The notes beneath the pieces were generated by a model. The model saw only the letters and a list, made by a program, of their open reading frames with translations, did not search any database and was not told the origin of the DNA. The translations under genes were made by a program, and so were the position numbers. From contig JAKATL010000018.1 in the NCBI GenBank assembly GCA_021827985.1, forward strand, positions 1-44,730: 44,730 bases of DNA, written 5' to 3'. Within the stretch, counting starts at the first letter, position 1. Every line of letters starts with the position of its first letter. Source of the DNA: a bacterium (GTDB lineage Bacteria; Chloroflexota; Dormibacteria; Aeolococcales; Bog-877). Below are positions 25,128 through 33,488 of this stretch, piece after piece.

Positions 25128-27160
25128 GAGGCGAGTGGCCGACGGGCGATGATCCAGGTGCCCTTCAGCCCGAGTATGAGCTGAGCGTGGACACCGGGGG
25201 GACATTTACCGATGGCTTCGTAGTCGGAGCGGGCAGAACGGCGCAGGTGAAGGTCGACACCACTCCCGCAGACCTGACTGAGAGCTTCATGCAGTGTGTG
25301 GCGGCGGCAGCGGCGGCGATGGGGGAGCCGGTGTCACGGTTTCTTGCGCGGAGCCGTGTTGTCCACTTCAGTTCAACCGTGGCTACGAACATCGTTGTCC
25401 AGCGGTCCGGAGCCTTGGTGGGGTTGGTCGTCACCAAAGGGCATGAGGACTCTTTGTACGGAAGTCCCGAGGAGGCCGGACGTCTGTTCGGGTATGTGGA
25501 CCCGAAGGCTGTTCGTGGGGTTGAGGAGGCGGTTGGCGCCGATGGGAGCCTTGCCCGTGACCTCGACGGGGCTGCACTAGAAGTGGCTGTCCGCGAACTC
25601 CTGGAACTCGGCGTACAGATGGTAGTCGTGGCCTTTGCCAATGCACACCTCAATGCCGCGAATGAGGTCGCTGCCAAACGGCTGGTGGAGTCCTCCTACC
25701 CAAGACATTACCTTGGGGCGATCCGCGTCTTGCTTTCGTCCCAGATGTCCTTCGAGCCGAGCGACTACGGCCGGACCGCCCTCGCAGTGGCCAATGCGTA
25801 CCTGGATCCATCCATTGGACGCACCCTGTACCGCGCCGACGAGCAGTTGCGGGCGCACAAGCATCCCCGCCACGTGCTGATCGTCAAGACGGACGGCTCC
25901 AGCGCCCGCGTTGCGAAGGTCAGGGCGATCGACACATACAACTCCGGGCCCAGCTCTGGCGTCATCGGCTCGGCGATCGTGGCTACTGCGCTTGGAGCAG
26001 GTCACGTCGTCACCTTCGACGTGGGTGGCACGACAACCGACGTCGCGTTCGTGTCACGCGGCGAGGCTCCGCGGTTAAGTACGACCGAGTTCGGCGACAT
26101 CTCGCTACCCCTGCCCTCCGTTGCACTATCGTCCTTCGGACTGGGCGGAGGGTCACTGATAGGGGCCGGAAGCGACGGAACGATTGCCGTGGGCCCGCAG
26201 AGCGCGGGCGCAGTCCCCGGCCCAGCCTGCTTCGGGCTTGGAGGCAGTGAGCCCACCCCGACTGATGTCTGGCTTACCCTCGGGTACCTGGAAGCTGGAG
26301 CGTTCTTATCGGGTCGCCGCCAACTGGTGACCAGCCGCGCTCACGCGAGCCTGGAGCCGCTGGCGCGACGCTTGGGTGTCGGGGTCAATGAGGCTGCCTT
26401 GATCGCACTTGAGGCAATTCACGGCACGCTCGCCGCCCATCTGCGAACTTGGAACGAAACTTGCCCGGGGCTAGCAGATTCGCCACTCAATGATCGCTGG
26501 TTGTTCTCTTACGGCGGCGGTGGCGGCCTGCTGGCCGTCGCAGCGGCCTTAGCCCTTGGCATCGACCGGGTGGTGTTCTTTCCGCAGAGCTCTGTGTTCT
26601 CGGCCTTTGGTGGGGGCTTGCTTCCGATCGGTGCGAACTACCAGAGTCCGATTCCGGACGTGAGCGACCCACAGGTGGTCGGGGACGCCGTAAGGGCAAT
26701 ACTTGACCTCGCACGCCGAGACATGAGGGCCGAGGGCGTTGACGCGCGGAGCCCGGTCCTTGCTACGGTGCGGCTGGTCGCCTTTGCTGGACCAGAGGTT
26801 AGCCAATCCGTTCCACTGGCAGAACTGTACGACGACGCCCCCGGTTGGGTGTCGGCACTTCCGTGGCCGGGTGGCCCAGGAAAGATAAAGATTGAACTAA
26901 GGGGCGACCCAAAGCCGCACCCGGTGGTGAGTACCGACCAGGGTCAGGATGACGTCGCGCGACGACGCACGGTCTGGATGGAGACTGGGCCGTTCGACGT
27001 ACCGGTCCGGCCTGGCCTGGGCAGGCCGAACGCCCCGCCCGTGTCTGGGCCCGCATTCTTGGCGGCTCCGGATACCACCGTGTTCGTCCCAAACAACTGG
27101 ACAGTGGAGTTCGACTCGTATGGATACGGAATTGCACGCAGGCAGCTCTCCGGTGGCTGA
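25124..27160 (+). CDS. HyuA-like ATPase subunit (acetophenone-carboxylase alpha-like)
   Basis: This 678-residue protein belongs to the hydantoinase A/oxoprolinase family. Phosphate-binding motifs of the ASKHA ATPase fold are DTGGTFTDGF at about 23-32 and DVGGTTTDVAF at about 303-313, with SYGGGGGL near 464. In this superfamily ATP phosphorylates a carbonyl or enolate before ring hydrolysis or carboxylation. Its position as the first of HyuA-gamma-HyuA-HyuB matches ApcA of acetophenone carboxylase, which is of similar length. It starts at TTG 25124, inside the stop of the urocanase paralogue, and its own stop overlaps the gamma gene by 8 bp. The exact reaction is not known. Confidence 0.87.
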   Translation: MRGEWPTGDDPGALQPEYELSVDTGGTFTDGFVVGAGRTAQVKVDTTPADLTESFMQCVAAAAAAMGEPVSRFLARSRVVHFSSTVATNIVVQRSGALVGLVVTKGHEDSLYGSPEEAGRLFGYVDPKAVRGVEEAVGADGSLARDLDGAALEVAVRELLELGVQMVVVAFANAHLNAANEVAAKRLVESSYPRHYLGAIRVLLSSQMSFEPSDYGRTALAVANAYLDPSIGRTLYRADEQLRAHKHPRHVLIVKTDGSSARVAKVRAIDTYNSGPSSGVIGSAIVATALGAGHVVTFDVGGTTTDVAFVSRGEAPRLSTTEFGDISLPLPSVALSSFGLGGGSLIGAGSDGTIAVGPQSAGAVPGPACFGLGGSEPTPTDVWLTLGYLEAGAFLSGRRQLVTSRAHASLEPLARRLGVGVNEAALIALEAIHGTLAAHLRTWNETCPGLADSPLNDRWLFSYGGGGGLLAVAAALALGIDRVVFFPQSSVFSAFGGGLLPIGANYQSPIPDVSDPQVVGDAVRAILDLARRDMRAEGVDARSPVLATVRLVAFAGPEVSQSVPLAELYDDAPGWVSALPWPGGPGKIKIELRGDPKPHPVVSTDQGQDDVARRRTVWMETGPFDVPVRPGLGRPNAPPVSGPAFLAAPDTTVFVPNNWTVEFDSYGYGIARRQLSGG

Positions 27161-27503
27161 CTACCATGTCACGGAGTACCTCATCATCGACACCGACACC
27201 GAGCGCTGGAAGTGCGCTCGCTGCGGGTCTGACCTCGGCCCAGCTCGCGGCAATTACAAGGAGGGCTGCCGGGTCGCGGAGCGCGACCCGCGTGAGGTGC
27301 ACGCTCCGCGTGTTGACGGGCCGTACACATTCTCGCCGGATCCGTTGTGGTGTCGCCTCGTGGAATTCTACTGTCCCGGATGCTTGGCCTTGGTTGAGGT
27401 TGAGTACTTGCCGCCAGGACATCCCATCACGCATGACATTGAGATCGACATCGATGCGCTCAAGGCGCGGCTGGCGACCACTGGGCAGGAGGGCGCCAAG
27501 TGA
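27153..27503 (+). CDS. Zinc-binding gamma subunit of an acetone/acetophenone-carboxylase-like enzyme
   Basis: The 116-residue protein has two cysteine pairs, CARCGSDLG near the N-terminus and FYCPGCLALVEVEYLPPG near residues 75-90, then HDIEIDIDAL. This pattern, zinc-binding CxxC motifs followed by a Pro-Gly turn and an acidic end, is that of the acetone carboxylase gamma subunit family. The family also includes the small subunit of acetophenone carboxylase. It is a structural subunit rather than a catalytic one. GTG 27153 is chosen because it lies in the coupling region with the upstream stop and gives a family-like N-terminus; ATG 27120 in the same frame is possible. Its presence separates this cluster from plain hydantoinase operons. 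Confidence 0.83.
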   Translation: MADYHVTEYLIIDTDTERWKCARCGSDLGPARGNYKEGCRVAERDPREVHAPRVDGPYTFSPDPLWCRLVEFYCPGCLALVEVEYLPPGHPITHDIEIDIDALKARLATTGQEGAK

Positions 27504-29644
27504 GCGGGTCAATTGACATTGACATCGGTGGGACCTTCACCGATTGTTTCGTGCAGTTGGATGATCAGGTTACATGGTGCAAGACCAGAACGACGGGGTT
27601 CGATCTCGGGCGAGGGATGCTCCAGGCCATCGACGATGCTGCGGCGCAACTGGGCGTGCTCTCGCAGGACCTTCTTGCCCGAGTCGACATCATCCGCTAC
27701 TCGACTACATTGGCGCTCAATAGCCTGCTTGAGGCGAAAGGCCCGAGGCTGGGATATATCGCCACGGAGGGGTTCGAGGACAATTTGCTGATTGGCCGGG
27801 GAAGTCAATGGGCGGACGGTCTGAGCATCACGGAGCAGCGCAACATTGCTCGCGCGAGCAAACCAACGCCGCTAATCCCGCGCACAAGCGCCGTGGGTGT
27901 GAAGGAGCGGATAGACTATCGTGGGCAGATTGTCAGGCCACTGGACGAGGCTGACTTCTTAAGAAAGCTTGACTACCTAGTCGGACAGGGCGTCAGGGGA
28001 CTCGTGGTGTGCCTCCTGTGGTCGCACGTGAATCCCGTGCATGAGAACCGCATACGAGAACTGATTGAGCTGGAGTATGGTGACCACCTGTTGGGGCACC
28101 TTACGGTCTTCCTGTCGAGCGAGAATGCCCCAAGAAGATTGGAGTACACTCGCGCCACCACGACCGTGGTGAACGCGTACCTTCAAAGCTCCATGTATGA
28201 TGAGCTGTCGGGCATTGGCCAGCGGCTGCGCAGCCGTGGCTACCATGCCCCCTTGATGATGGTGCACAACACCGGGGGGATGGCGACGGTCTTCCGCTCG
28301 TCAGCCATTCAAACCTTCTCGGGCGGGCCCGTGGCGGGCTTGATTGGGGGTGCGCGGCTTGGCCGAGCATATGGGTTCCACAACGTCGTCGTGACCGACA
28401 TGGGCGGGACCAGCTTCGATGTCGGGCTGGTCGCGGCGGGCAGCACTCGGTTCTACAACTTCGCTCCCACCATCGATCGCTGGCTGGTGGACGCGACGAT
28501 GCTCGACACCCACTCCATCGGGGCAGGGGGGGGGTCGATCGCGAGGATCAACCGCGACGTGGGGGGCCGCCTCGAGGTGGGGCCAGAGAGCGCGGGTTCC
28601 ATGCCAGGGCCGGCCTGCTACGGCCAGGGCGGCCGCGAACCCACGGTTACCGACGCCGACTTGGTGCTCGGATACATCAATCCCAGCCGGTTCAACGGAG
28701 GTCAACTGGCTGTCAGCCAGGCACGGGCGGAGCGCGCTATCCGGGAACGGATCGCGGATCCGCTCGGCATGTCAGTCACCGATGCCGCGCTACTGGTGAA
28801 GCGCATCGTCGACGCCCAAATGGGGGCGGTCATCAACAAGGAGACGGTTCTGAAGGGGTATGATCCACGGGAGTTCGTGATCTTCGCCGGCGGTGGGGCC
28901 GGCCCCCTGCACGCCTGCGGCTACGCCGAAGCCGCGGGCATGAACCGCATCGTCACGTTCCCGTTTGCCCCAGTGTTCTGTGCTTATGGATCCTCGGTCA
29001 TGGACATCCTGCATGTGTACGAGAAGTCGGCCCACTTTGGCCTGTTCAATGGCAACACTAGAACCTGGTTGGGTGACACCCAGGGCTTCAACCAAGTCGT
29101 GGATGATCTTGTGACCCAGGCACAAAGGGACTTTGCCGGCGAGGGGTTCGACGCTGCACTCGTAGAGTATGAACTGGAACTGGACATGAAGTTCGGCGGC
29201 CAGCTCAACGTGAAGCGGGTTGCGGCGCCCCTACTCCACCTTGCGGGCGCGGCCGACGCGCAGCAACTCTACGCGGCCTTCGAAACCGAGTATTCCGAGG
29301 CATACAGTCCGCTAGGCTTGAACCCCGACGCCGGGGTCGAGGTCGAGGGCTTTGTGCTCAAGGCGCGAATTCCTGGGAGCGGAAGTGCACCTACGGTCCG
29401 GGCGACTCGCAGGGCCGAGGGATCTGCCATCGGAGCCAGGCGGGCGGTCTGGGAACTCGGGACCGACGCGGTGGACACGCCGGTATACGACGCCGAGTCC
29501 ATGGTGGCGGGCACTAGGATCGTCGGGCCCGCCCTAGTCGAGGCGCCCACCACGACCACTGTTGTGGCACCTGGGTGGGCTCTCAGTATCGACGAGCAAA
29601 TGACGTTTGTTCTCACCCAGGAGGAAAGGGCCAGTGACCAGTGA
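27500..29644 (+). CDS. HyuA-like ATPase subunit (acetophenone-carboxylase alpha-prime-like)
   Basis: A second HyuA/oxoprolinase-type subunit of 714 residues has DIGGTFTDCF at about 6-15, DMGGTSFDVGL at about 300-310, and a Gly-rich FAGGGAGPLHACGYAE segment near 462-477. It is of the longer class, similar in size to ApcC. It differs clearly from the first HyuA-like protein and is not a recent duplicate. GTG 27500 overlaps the gamma stop by 4 bp. Together the two HyuA-like chains probably provide two non-equivalent ATP-dependent sites in one complex, as in acetophenone carboxylase, which uses two ATP per carboxylation. Confidence 0.88.
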   Translation: MSGSIDIDIGGTFTDCFVQLDDQVTWCKTRTTGFDLGRGMLQAIDDAAAQLGVLSQDLLARVDIIRYSTTLALNSLLEAKGPRLGYIATEGFEDNLLIGRGSQWADGLSITEQRNIARASKPTPLIPRTSAVGVKERIDYRGQIVRPLDEADFLRKLDYLVGQGVRGLVVCLLWSHVNPVHENRIRELIELEYGDHLLGHLTVFLSSENAPRRLEYTRATTTVVNAYLQSSMYDELSGIGQRLRSRGYHAPLMMVHNTGGMATVFRSSAIQTFSGGPVAGLIGGARLGRAYGFHNVVVTDMGGTSFDVGLVAAGSTRFYNFAPTIDRWLVDATMLDTHSIGAGGGSIARINRDVGGRLEVGPESAGSMPGPACYGQGGREPTVTDADLVLGYINPSRFNGGQLAVSQARAERAIRERIADPLGMSVTDAALLVKRIVDAQMGAVINKETVLKGYDPREFVIFAGGGAGPLHACGYAEAAGMNRIVTFPFAPVFCAYGSSVMDILHVYEKSAHFGLFNGNTRTWLGDTQGFNQVVDDLVTQAQRDFAGEGFDAALVEYELELDMKFGGQLNVKRVAAPLLHLAGAADAQQLYAAFETEYSEAYSPLGLNPDAGVEVEGFVLKARIPGSGSAPTVRATRRAEGSAIGARRAVWELGTDAVDTPVYDAESMVAGTRIVGPALVEAPTTTTVVAPGWALSIDEQMTFVLTQEERASDQ

Positions 29645-31694
29645 TCTTGAGAGGCTCCTCGCCACCGGGATGAAGCCTGAGAGCCCATCTCAGGAGGAGC
29701 TGGAGGCTGTTGAGGCGTTGCAGGTCGGAGACTACGAGATCCTGTCGGCCAAACTGGTGCTCATTGCCCAAGAGGGAAAGGAGGTAATGACTAGGATGGG
29801 CATCTCGTCGATGCTTCATTCTGGCGACACTCTTGTCGGCGTCTATACCGCTGCCGGCGACCTTGTCGCGCCAGTCCTGGGGACCTACCTGCACTCCGTC
29901 ACGGGGCAAATCCCCATCAAGTTCATACTCGCGGAGTATCGTGATGACCCTTCCGTGGGCGTGCATGAAGGCGATATATTCTACTGCAATGAGGCCCTGT
30001 ACGGGGGCATTCACAACCCGGACCAGTTTGCGCTAATGCCCGTGTTCAATGATGGCGAGCTCGTGGCATGGGCCGTGTGCGGCGCCCACCAAGCTGAAAC
30101 GGGGGGATCGGATCCCGGTGGGGAAATCACCCAAGCAAAGACGCGCCACGACGAGGGGATGAAACTGTCCCCATTCAAGCTGGGGGCAAATTACCGCTTG
30201 AGCGAGGACCTGCTGAGAATCATGGAGAACTTCATTTCACGCGCTCCCCGGATGCAGGTGACCGACGTGAAAGCTCGGGTAGCTGCCTGCGACCGGGTGC
30301 GCGTTCGGGTACAGGAGCTGGCGCGCAAGTACGGCAACCGGGTCCTGCGAGGGTTGTTCCGACGGATGATTCAGCAAACCTCGGCGGGTGTCCGTCGTCG
30401 TGTCGGAGCGTGGCCAGACGGGACGTACCGACACGTGGTCTTCATGGATACTACCGGTCATGATGCCTCCTTGCTGCGAGCCCAGGTGGCAATCACGGTG
30501 AGGGGTGATCACCTGATCATCGACTTCGGAGGGACGTCGCCCGAACACGAGGGCTCGTACAATGCGTTCGCCCACATCATTGCGGCGCACTGCGCCGTGA
30601 ACTTGTACCAATTTCCCTTCCATGACTTTCCTATTTCCTCGGGGATGCTGGAGAATGTTGAGATTCGGGTACCCAAAGGATCCTTCTTTGACGCGGGGAG
30701 CGAGGCGGCGGTAAGCTGCTCGCCGCTGGTCGGCGCGATGGTATTCCCCTTGCTCGGCGTGGCCCTGTCGAAGATCATGTACTCAGGCGAGCAACGGGAT
30801 CTGGTTTGCGGGTTCTGCACCTCGAGCGCGTCGGCGGTAATGGTGAGTGGGGTGAACCAGTTCGGGTATCGGGTTACAGATTTCATGGGGTACCCGCTGA
30901 ACGCATATGGTCTTGCTGCCCGCCATGACCGGGACGGGGTGGACGTGTTCGGCTTTCCCCACGGGCCGTGGGGAAAGGCACCAGACGTCGAGGACATTGA
31001 GCAAGAATTTCCCCTGTTGCACCTCTATGAGCACGAGCAAGCGGACACGTGCGGCTTTGGGCGGTACCGGGGGGGATGCGGCGCCGCAGTTGGCTACGTG
31101 GTCTACGGCACGCGCTACCTGGCGTTTACATCCAGTCAGAAGGAGTCAAAGTTCCCCTCGGCGAATGGCCTGTTTGGCGGGTACGCGGCGACCGTGCTTC
31201 CGGGGATACGGGTGATGGGCTCGGATGTGCTGGAGCGGATGCGGGGTGGCACGGCAGACGTGCCGACGGACGACTACGAGCTCGCCGGGCAGGTCCCGGT
31301 TGGGGGAGAGCTGATTCTGGAGCATCAGACCCGTGGCGTGTCGGTGCTGCACGAGGGGGATATTCTCGCGGCCAGCACCAACGGGGGAGGTGGCTACGGG
31401 GACGTTCTGGAGCGGGATCCTGAGGCAGTGGTGGCGGATGTGCGCAACGCGGTGATTTCTGCGGAGACCGCGCGGCGCGTGTATGGGGTGGTGTTTGACT
31501 TCGAGAGTGGGCTGCTTGACGAGGAAGGCACGAAGAGGGCGCGCGAGCAGCAGCGGCAAGCGAGGCGGGGACGTAGCCGGCCTTACGCTGAGTTCGTGGC
31601 CGAGTGGAGTGCCCGTAGACCGCCGGAGGAAAGTCTGAAGTACTTCGGTGAGTGGCCGTCGGCGGCGCCAAACCGGGAAGTGGTGCGCATATGA
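29634..31694 (+). CDS. HyuB-like subunit (acetophenone-carboxylase beta-like)
   Basis: The 686-residue protein is a hydantoinase B/oxoprolinase family member. Family hallmarks are MLHSGD and then GDLVAPVLGTYLHSVTGQ near the N-terminus, GDIFYCNEALYGGIHNPD, and the GGxGRYRGGCGAA segment (about 474-484). It ends with TNGGGGYGDVLERDP. In the acetophenone carboxylase structure this type of chain joins the two alpha-type chains and contributes to the active site. GTG 29634 is chosen for its AGGAGG site 9 nt upstream (29619-29624), and it overlaps the previous gene by 11 bp. It ends in an ATGA overlap with the next gene. Confidence 0.88.
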   Translation: MTSDLERLLATGMKPESPSQEELEAVEALQVGDYEILSAKLVLIAQEGKEVMTRMGISSMLHSGDTLVGVYTAAGDLVAPVLGTYLHSVTGQIPIKFILAEYRDDPSVGVHEGDIFYCNEALYGGIHNPDQFALMPVFNDGELVAWAVCGAHQAETGGSDPGGEITQAKTRHDEGMKLSPFKLGANYRLSEDLLRIMENFISRAPRMQVTDVKARVAACDRVRVRVQELARKYGNRVLRGLFRRMIQQTSAGVRRRVGAWPDGTYRHVVFMDTTGHDASLLRAQVAITVRGDHLIIDFGGTSPEHEGSYNAFAHIIAAHCAVNLYQFPFHDFPISSGMLENVEIRVPKGSFFDAGSEAAVSCSPLVGAMVFPLLGVALSKIMYSGEQRDLVCGFCTSSASAVMVSGVNQFGYRVTDFMGYPLNAYGLAARHDRDGVDVFGFPHGPWGKAPDVEDIEQEFPLLHLYEHEQADTCGFGRYRGGCGAAVGYVVYGTRYLAFTSSQKESKFPSANGLFGGYAATVLPGIRVMGSDVLERMRGGTADVPTDDYELAGQVPVGGELILEHQTRGVSVLHEGDILAASTNGGGGYGDVLERDPEAVVADVRNAVISAETARRVYGVVFDFESGLLDEEGTKRAREQQRQARRGRSRPYAEFVAEWSARRPPEESLKYFGEWPSAAPNREVVRI

Positions 31695-32392
31695 AGGGAC
31701 TCGCCGCCATGAGGATGGCTCTTGCCGGCGAATCGGACTTGGCATTTGTCCCGCTGGTGTGGCAGCGACTGCCGGTGTTCGTGCGGGCCGCGGCGGGCGT
31801 GGAGTTTTGGCGTGATGTCGCGGCGGTAGCGCGATGGCTGGGTGAGGCGGCGATGGTGTGCGAAGCCGACGCGGTTGAGGTGCCTATGCTGCCTGGGCTA
31901 CTCTCTTCGGCAGACAGCGCGGCTACGGAGAAGGCACCAAGTCAGCTAGCGGATCTACCGGAGGTCCGGTCAATGGCCGGCGTCGTCGCTCGGATCTCAG
32001 CGGTCGGGAGGACCGGGGTGGTAGTCGGGGTTCCCGGGCTTGAGGAGTTGAGTGGGGCGCTGCCGTGGGCAGCCGAGGAAGATCTGGAGGATGCCCTCCG
32101 GGACCTGGTTAGGGCGGGAGTCGAGGCGGGCGCCGAAGCGGTCGTGGTGCGGGGCGCAGCTGGTGCGGGAGTCGAGCGGAGTGTAGGGGCGGTGGCTCCG
32201 CTTGCGGCGTACTACGGGGCTAAGGTTTTTGGAACGGACGGGGTTGATTGCTGGAGGAGTGAAGGGGCGCCGAGTGTGGGGCTGCTGGGCCGAGATGGGC
32301 ACTGGGCAAGTCTTGACTCCGGGGTGATCCTGACCGCGGGGGATGTCAGTGATTGGTGGACTGCAGATGAGATGCGTGCGAACTTGCGTTAG
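31691..32392 (+). CDS. Unrecognised 233-residue protein, in the position of an ApcE-like subunit
   Basis: I do not recognise a family with confidence. The protein is acidic and rich in Ala, Gly and Val. It has an alternating helix-strand pattern, such as VVVGVPGLEEL and then DALRDLVRAGVEAGAEAVVVRG, that would fit an alpha/beta barrel fragment; a weak likeness to the uroporphyrinogen-decarboxylase fold is possible. There are no membrane segments. It starts at ATG 31691, overlapping the HyuB-like stop by 4 bp (ATGA). It therefore follows alpha-gamma-alpha'-beta directly, where the acetophenone carboxylase operon has its loosely bound fifth subunit. Equivalence is by position only. Confidence 0.7.
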   Translation: MKGLAAMRMALAGESDLAFVPLVWQRLPVFVRAAAGVEFWRDVAAVARWLGEAAMVCEADAVEVPMLPGLLSSADSAATEKAPSQLADLPEVRSMAGVVARISAVGRTGVVVGVPGLEELSGALPWAAEEDLEDALRDLVRAGVEAGAEAVVVRGAAGAGVERSVGAVAPLAAYYGAKVFGTDGVDCWRSEGAPSVGLLGRDGHWASLDSGVILTAGDVSDWWTADEMRANLR

Positions 32393-32407
32393 ACCACAGG
32401 GTCCCGG

Positions 32408-33400
32408 ATGCCCGCTGCGGGGGTAGACCTGCCCAGGCGGGTGGTGGTTGTGGGCGCGGGCACCATGGGCGCACGGATCGCTGTGTGCTTCGCAAGGGAA
32501 GGAGTTGATGTATGTGTGACGGCACGTCGGGCGGAGTCTCTGGCTGATGCCGCTCGGACGATAGCGTCCTGTGTTGCGCAGGCGGACGCTGAGTCCCCCG
32601 GCGGCTCGAGTCCGGGTGGCGGTGGGAGCGCGGAGGCGATAGAGGCTCGGATTCGCCTGACCACCGACGCGACTTCGGAGTTGGCTGAGGCAGACCTAGT
32701 GATCGAGAGTATCCGCGAGGATCTGGGGCAAAAGATCACCTTGCTGAAACATGTCGGAGCCCATGTGCCGCCGACCGCTGTGGTGGCAACCAACACATCG
32801 TCGCTGGACCTGGATATCTTGGCTGGTGCAGTCGATGCCCCAGGGCGGTTTGCTGGATTGCACTGGTTCAATCCGGCGGACCTAGTCGAGCTGGTGGAGG
32901 TCGTGGCGGGAGCTCGTACCGAGCCGGAAACAGTCGAGCTGCTTCGCGGATGGATGGCCCGACTGGGGAAGGTTCCGGTCCTTGTCTGTCGAGCTGTGCC
33001 TGGGTTCATCGCGAACCGTTTGCAGTACGCGCTAATGCGGGAGGCCTACGCTTTGGTGGCGGATGGTGTTTGCGGATGGTCGGACATTGACATTGCGGTG
33101 ACCAATGGGCTCGGGCCGCGCTGGGCGAGCCTGGGCCCCTTTCAGAACATGGACCTGGCCGGCTTGGACGTACACGTCGCGGTGGCGCGCGCGCTGTATC
33201 CGGCGCTGGCCACTGACCAGCTTCCGCCTGCGGCCTTGGTGGATCACGTTGCGCGTGGATGGCTGGGTGCGAAGTCGGGCCACGGACTTCTGGGTGAGTA
33301 CACCGAGGAACAGGTGGCTCGCTTGACCAGCGCGCGTGACATGGCCCTTCGACGATGGAGTCAGTTCCGCTCCCGGTTGGCTGGGGACATAGAGGAATAG
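32408..33400 (+). CDS. 3-Hydroxyacyl-CoA dehydrogenase-like enzyme (HADH/lambda-crystallin type)
   Basis: The 330-residue protein has an N-terminal Rossmann fold with GAGTMGARIA (about 16-25). The catalytic-type His lies in GLHWFNPADLVELVEVV (about 155-171) and the domain-linking segment is VPGFIANRLQYALMREAYALV (about 198-218). The C-terminal helical domain includes GLGPRWASLGPFQNMDLAGLD. Single-domain members of this family oxidise 3-hydroxyacyl-CoA or free 3-hydroxy acids such as L-gulonate, using NAD+. A 3-keto or 3-hydroxy acid would be expected from carboxylation next to a carbonyl, so it may act after the carboxylase-like complex. It lies 15 bp downstream of the previous gene and closes the cluster. 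Confidence 0.88.
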   Translation: MPAAGVDLPRRVVVVGAGTMGARIAVCFAREGVDVCVTARRAESLADAARTIASCVAQADAESPGGSSPGGGGSAEAIEARIRLTTDATSELAEADLVIESIREDLGQKITLLKHVGAHVPPTAVVATNTSSLDLDILAGAVDAPGRFAGLHWFNPADLVELVEVVAGARTEPETVELLRGWMARLGKVPVLVCRAVPGFIANRLQYALMREAYALVADGVCGWSDIDIAVTNGLGPRWASLGPFQNMDLAGLDVHVAVARALYPALATDQLPPAALVDHVARGWLGAKSGHGLLGEYTEEQVARLTSARDMALRRWSQFRSRLAGDIEE

Positions 33401-33488
33401 CTGCAGTCATCTCTGACCTGAAGGAGTGGATAGGGACAGGAAGGAGGGTTGGGGGCAGGTAGCAGAAGTGCCTCGCTGACTTGGAAAA

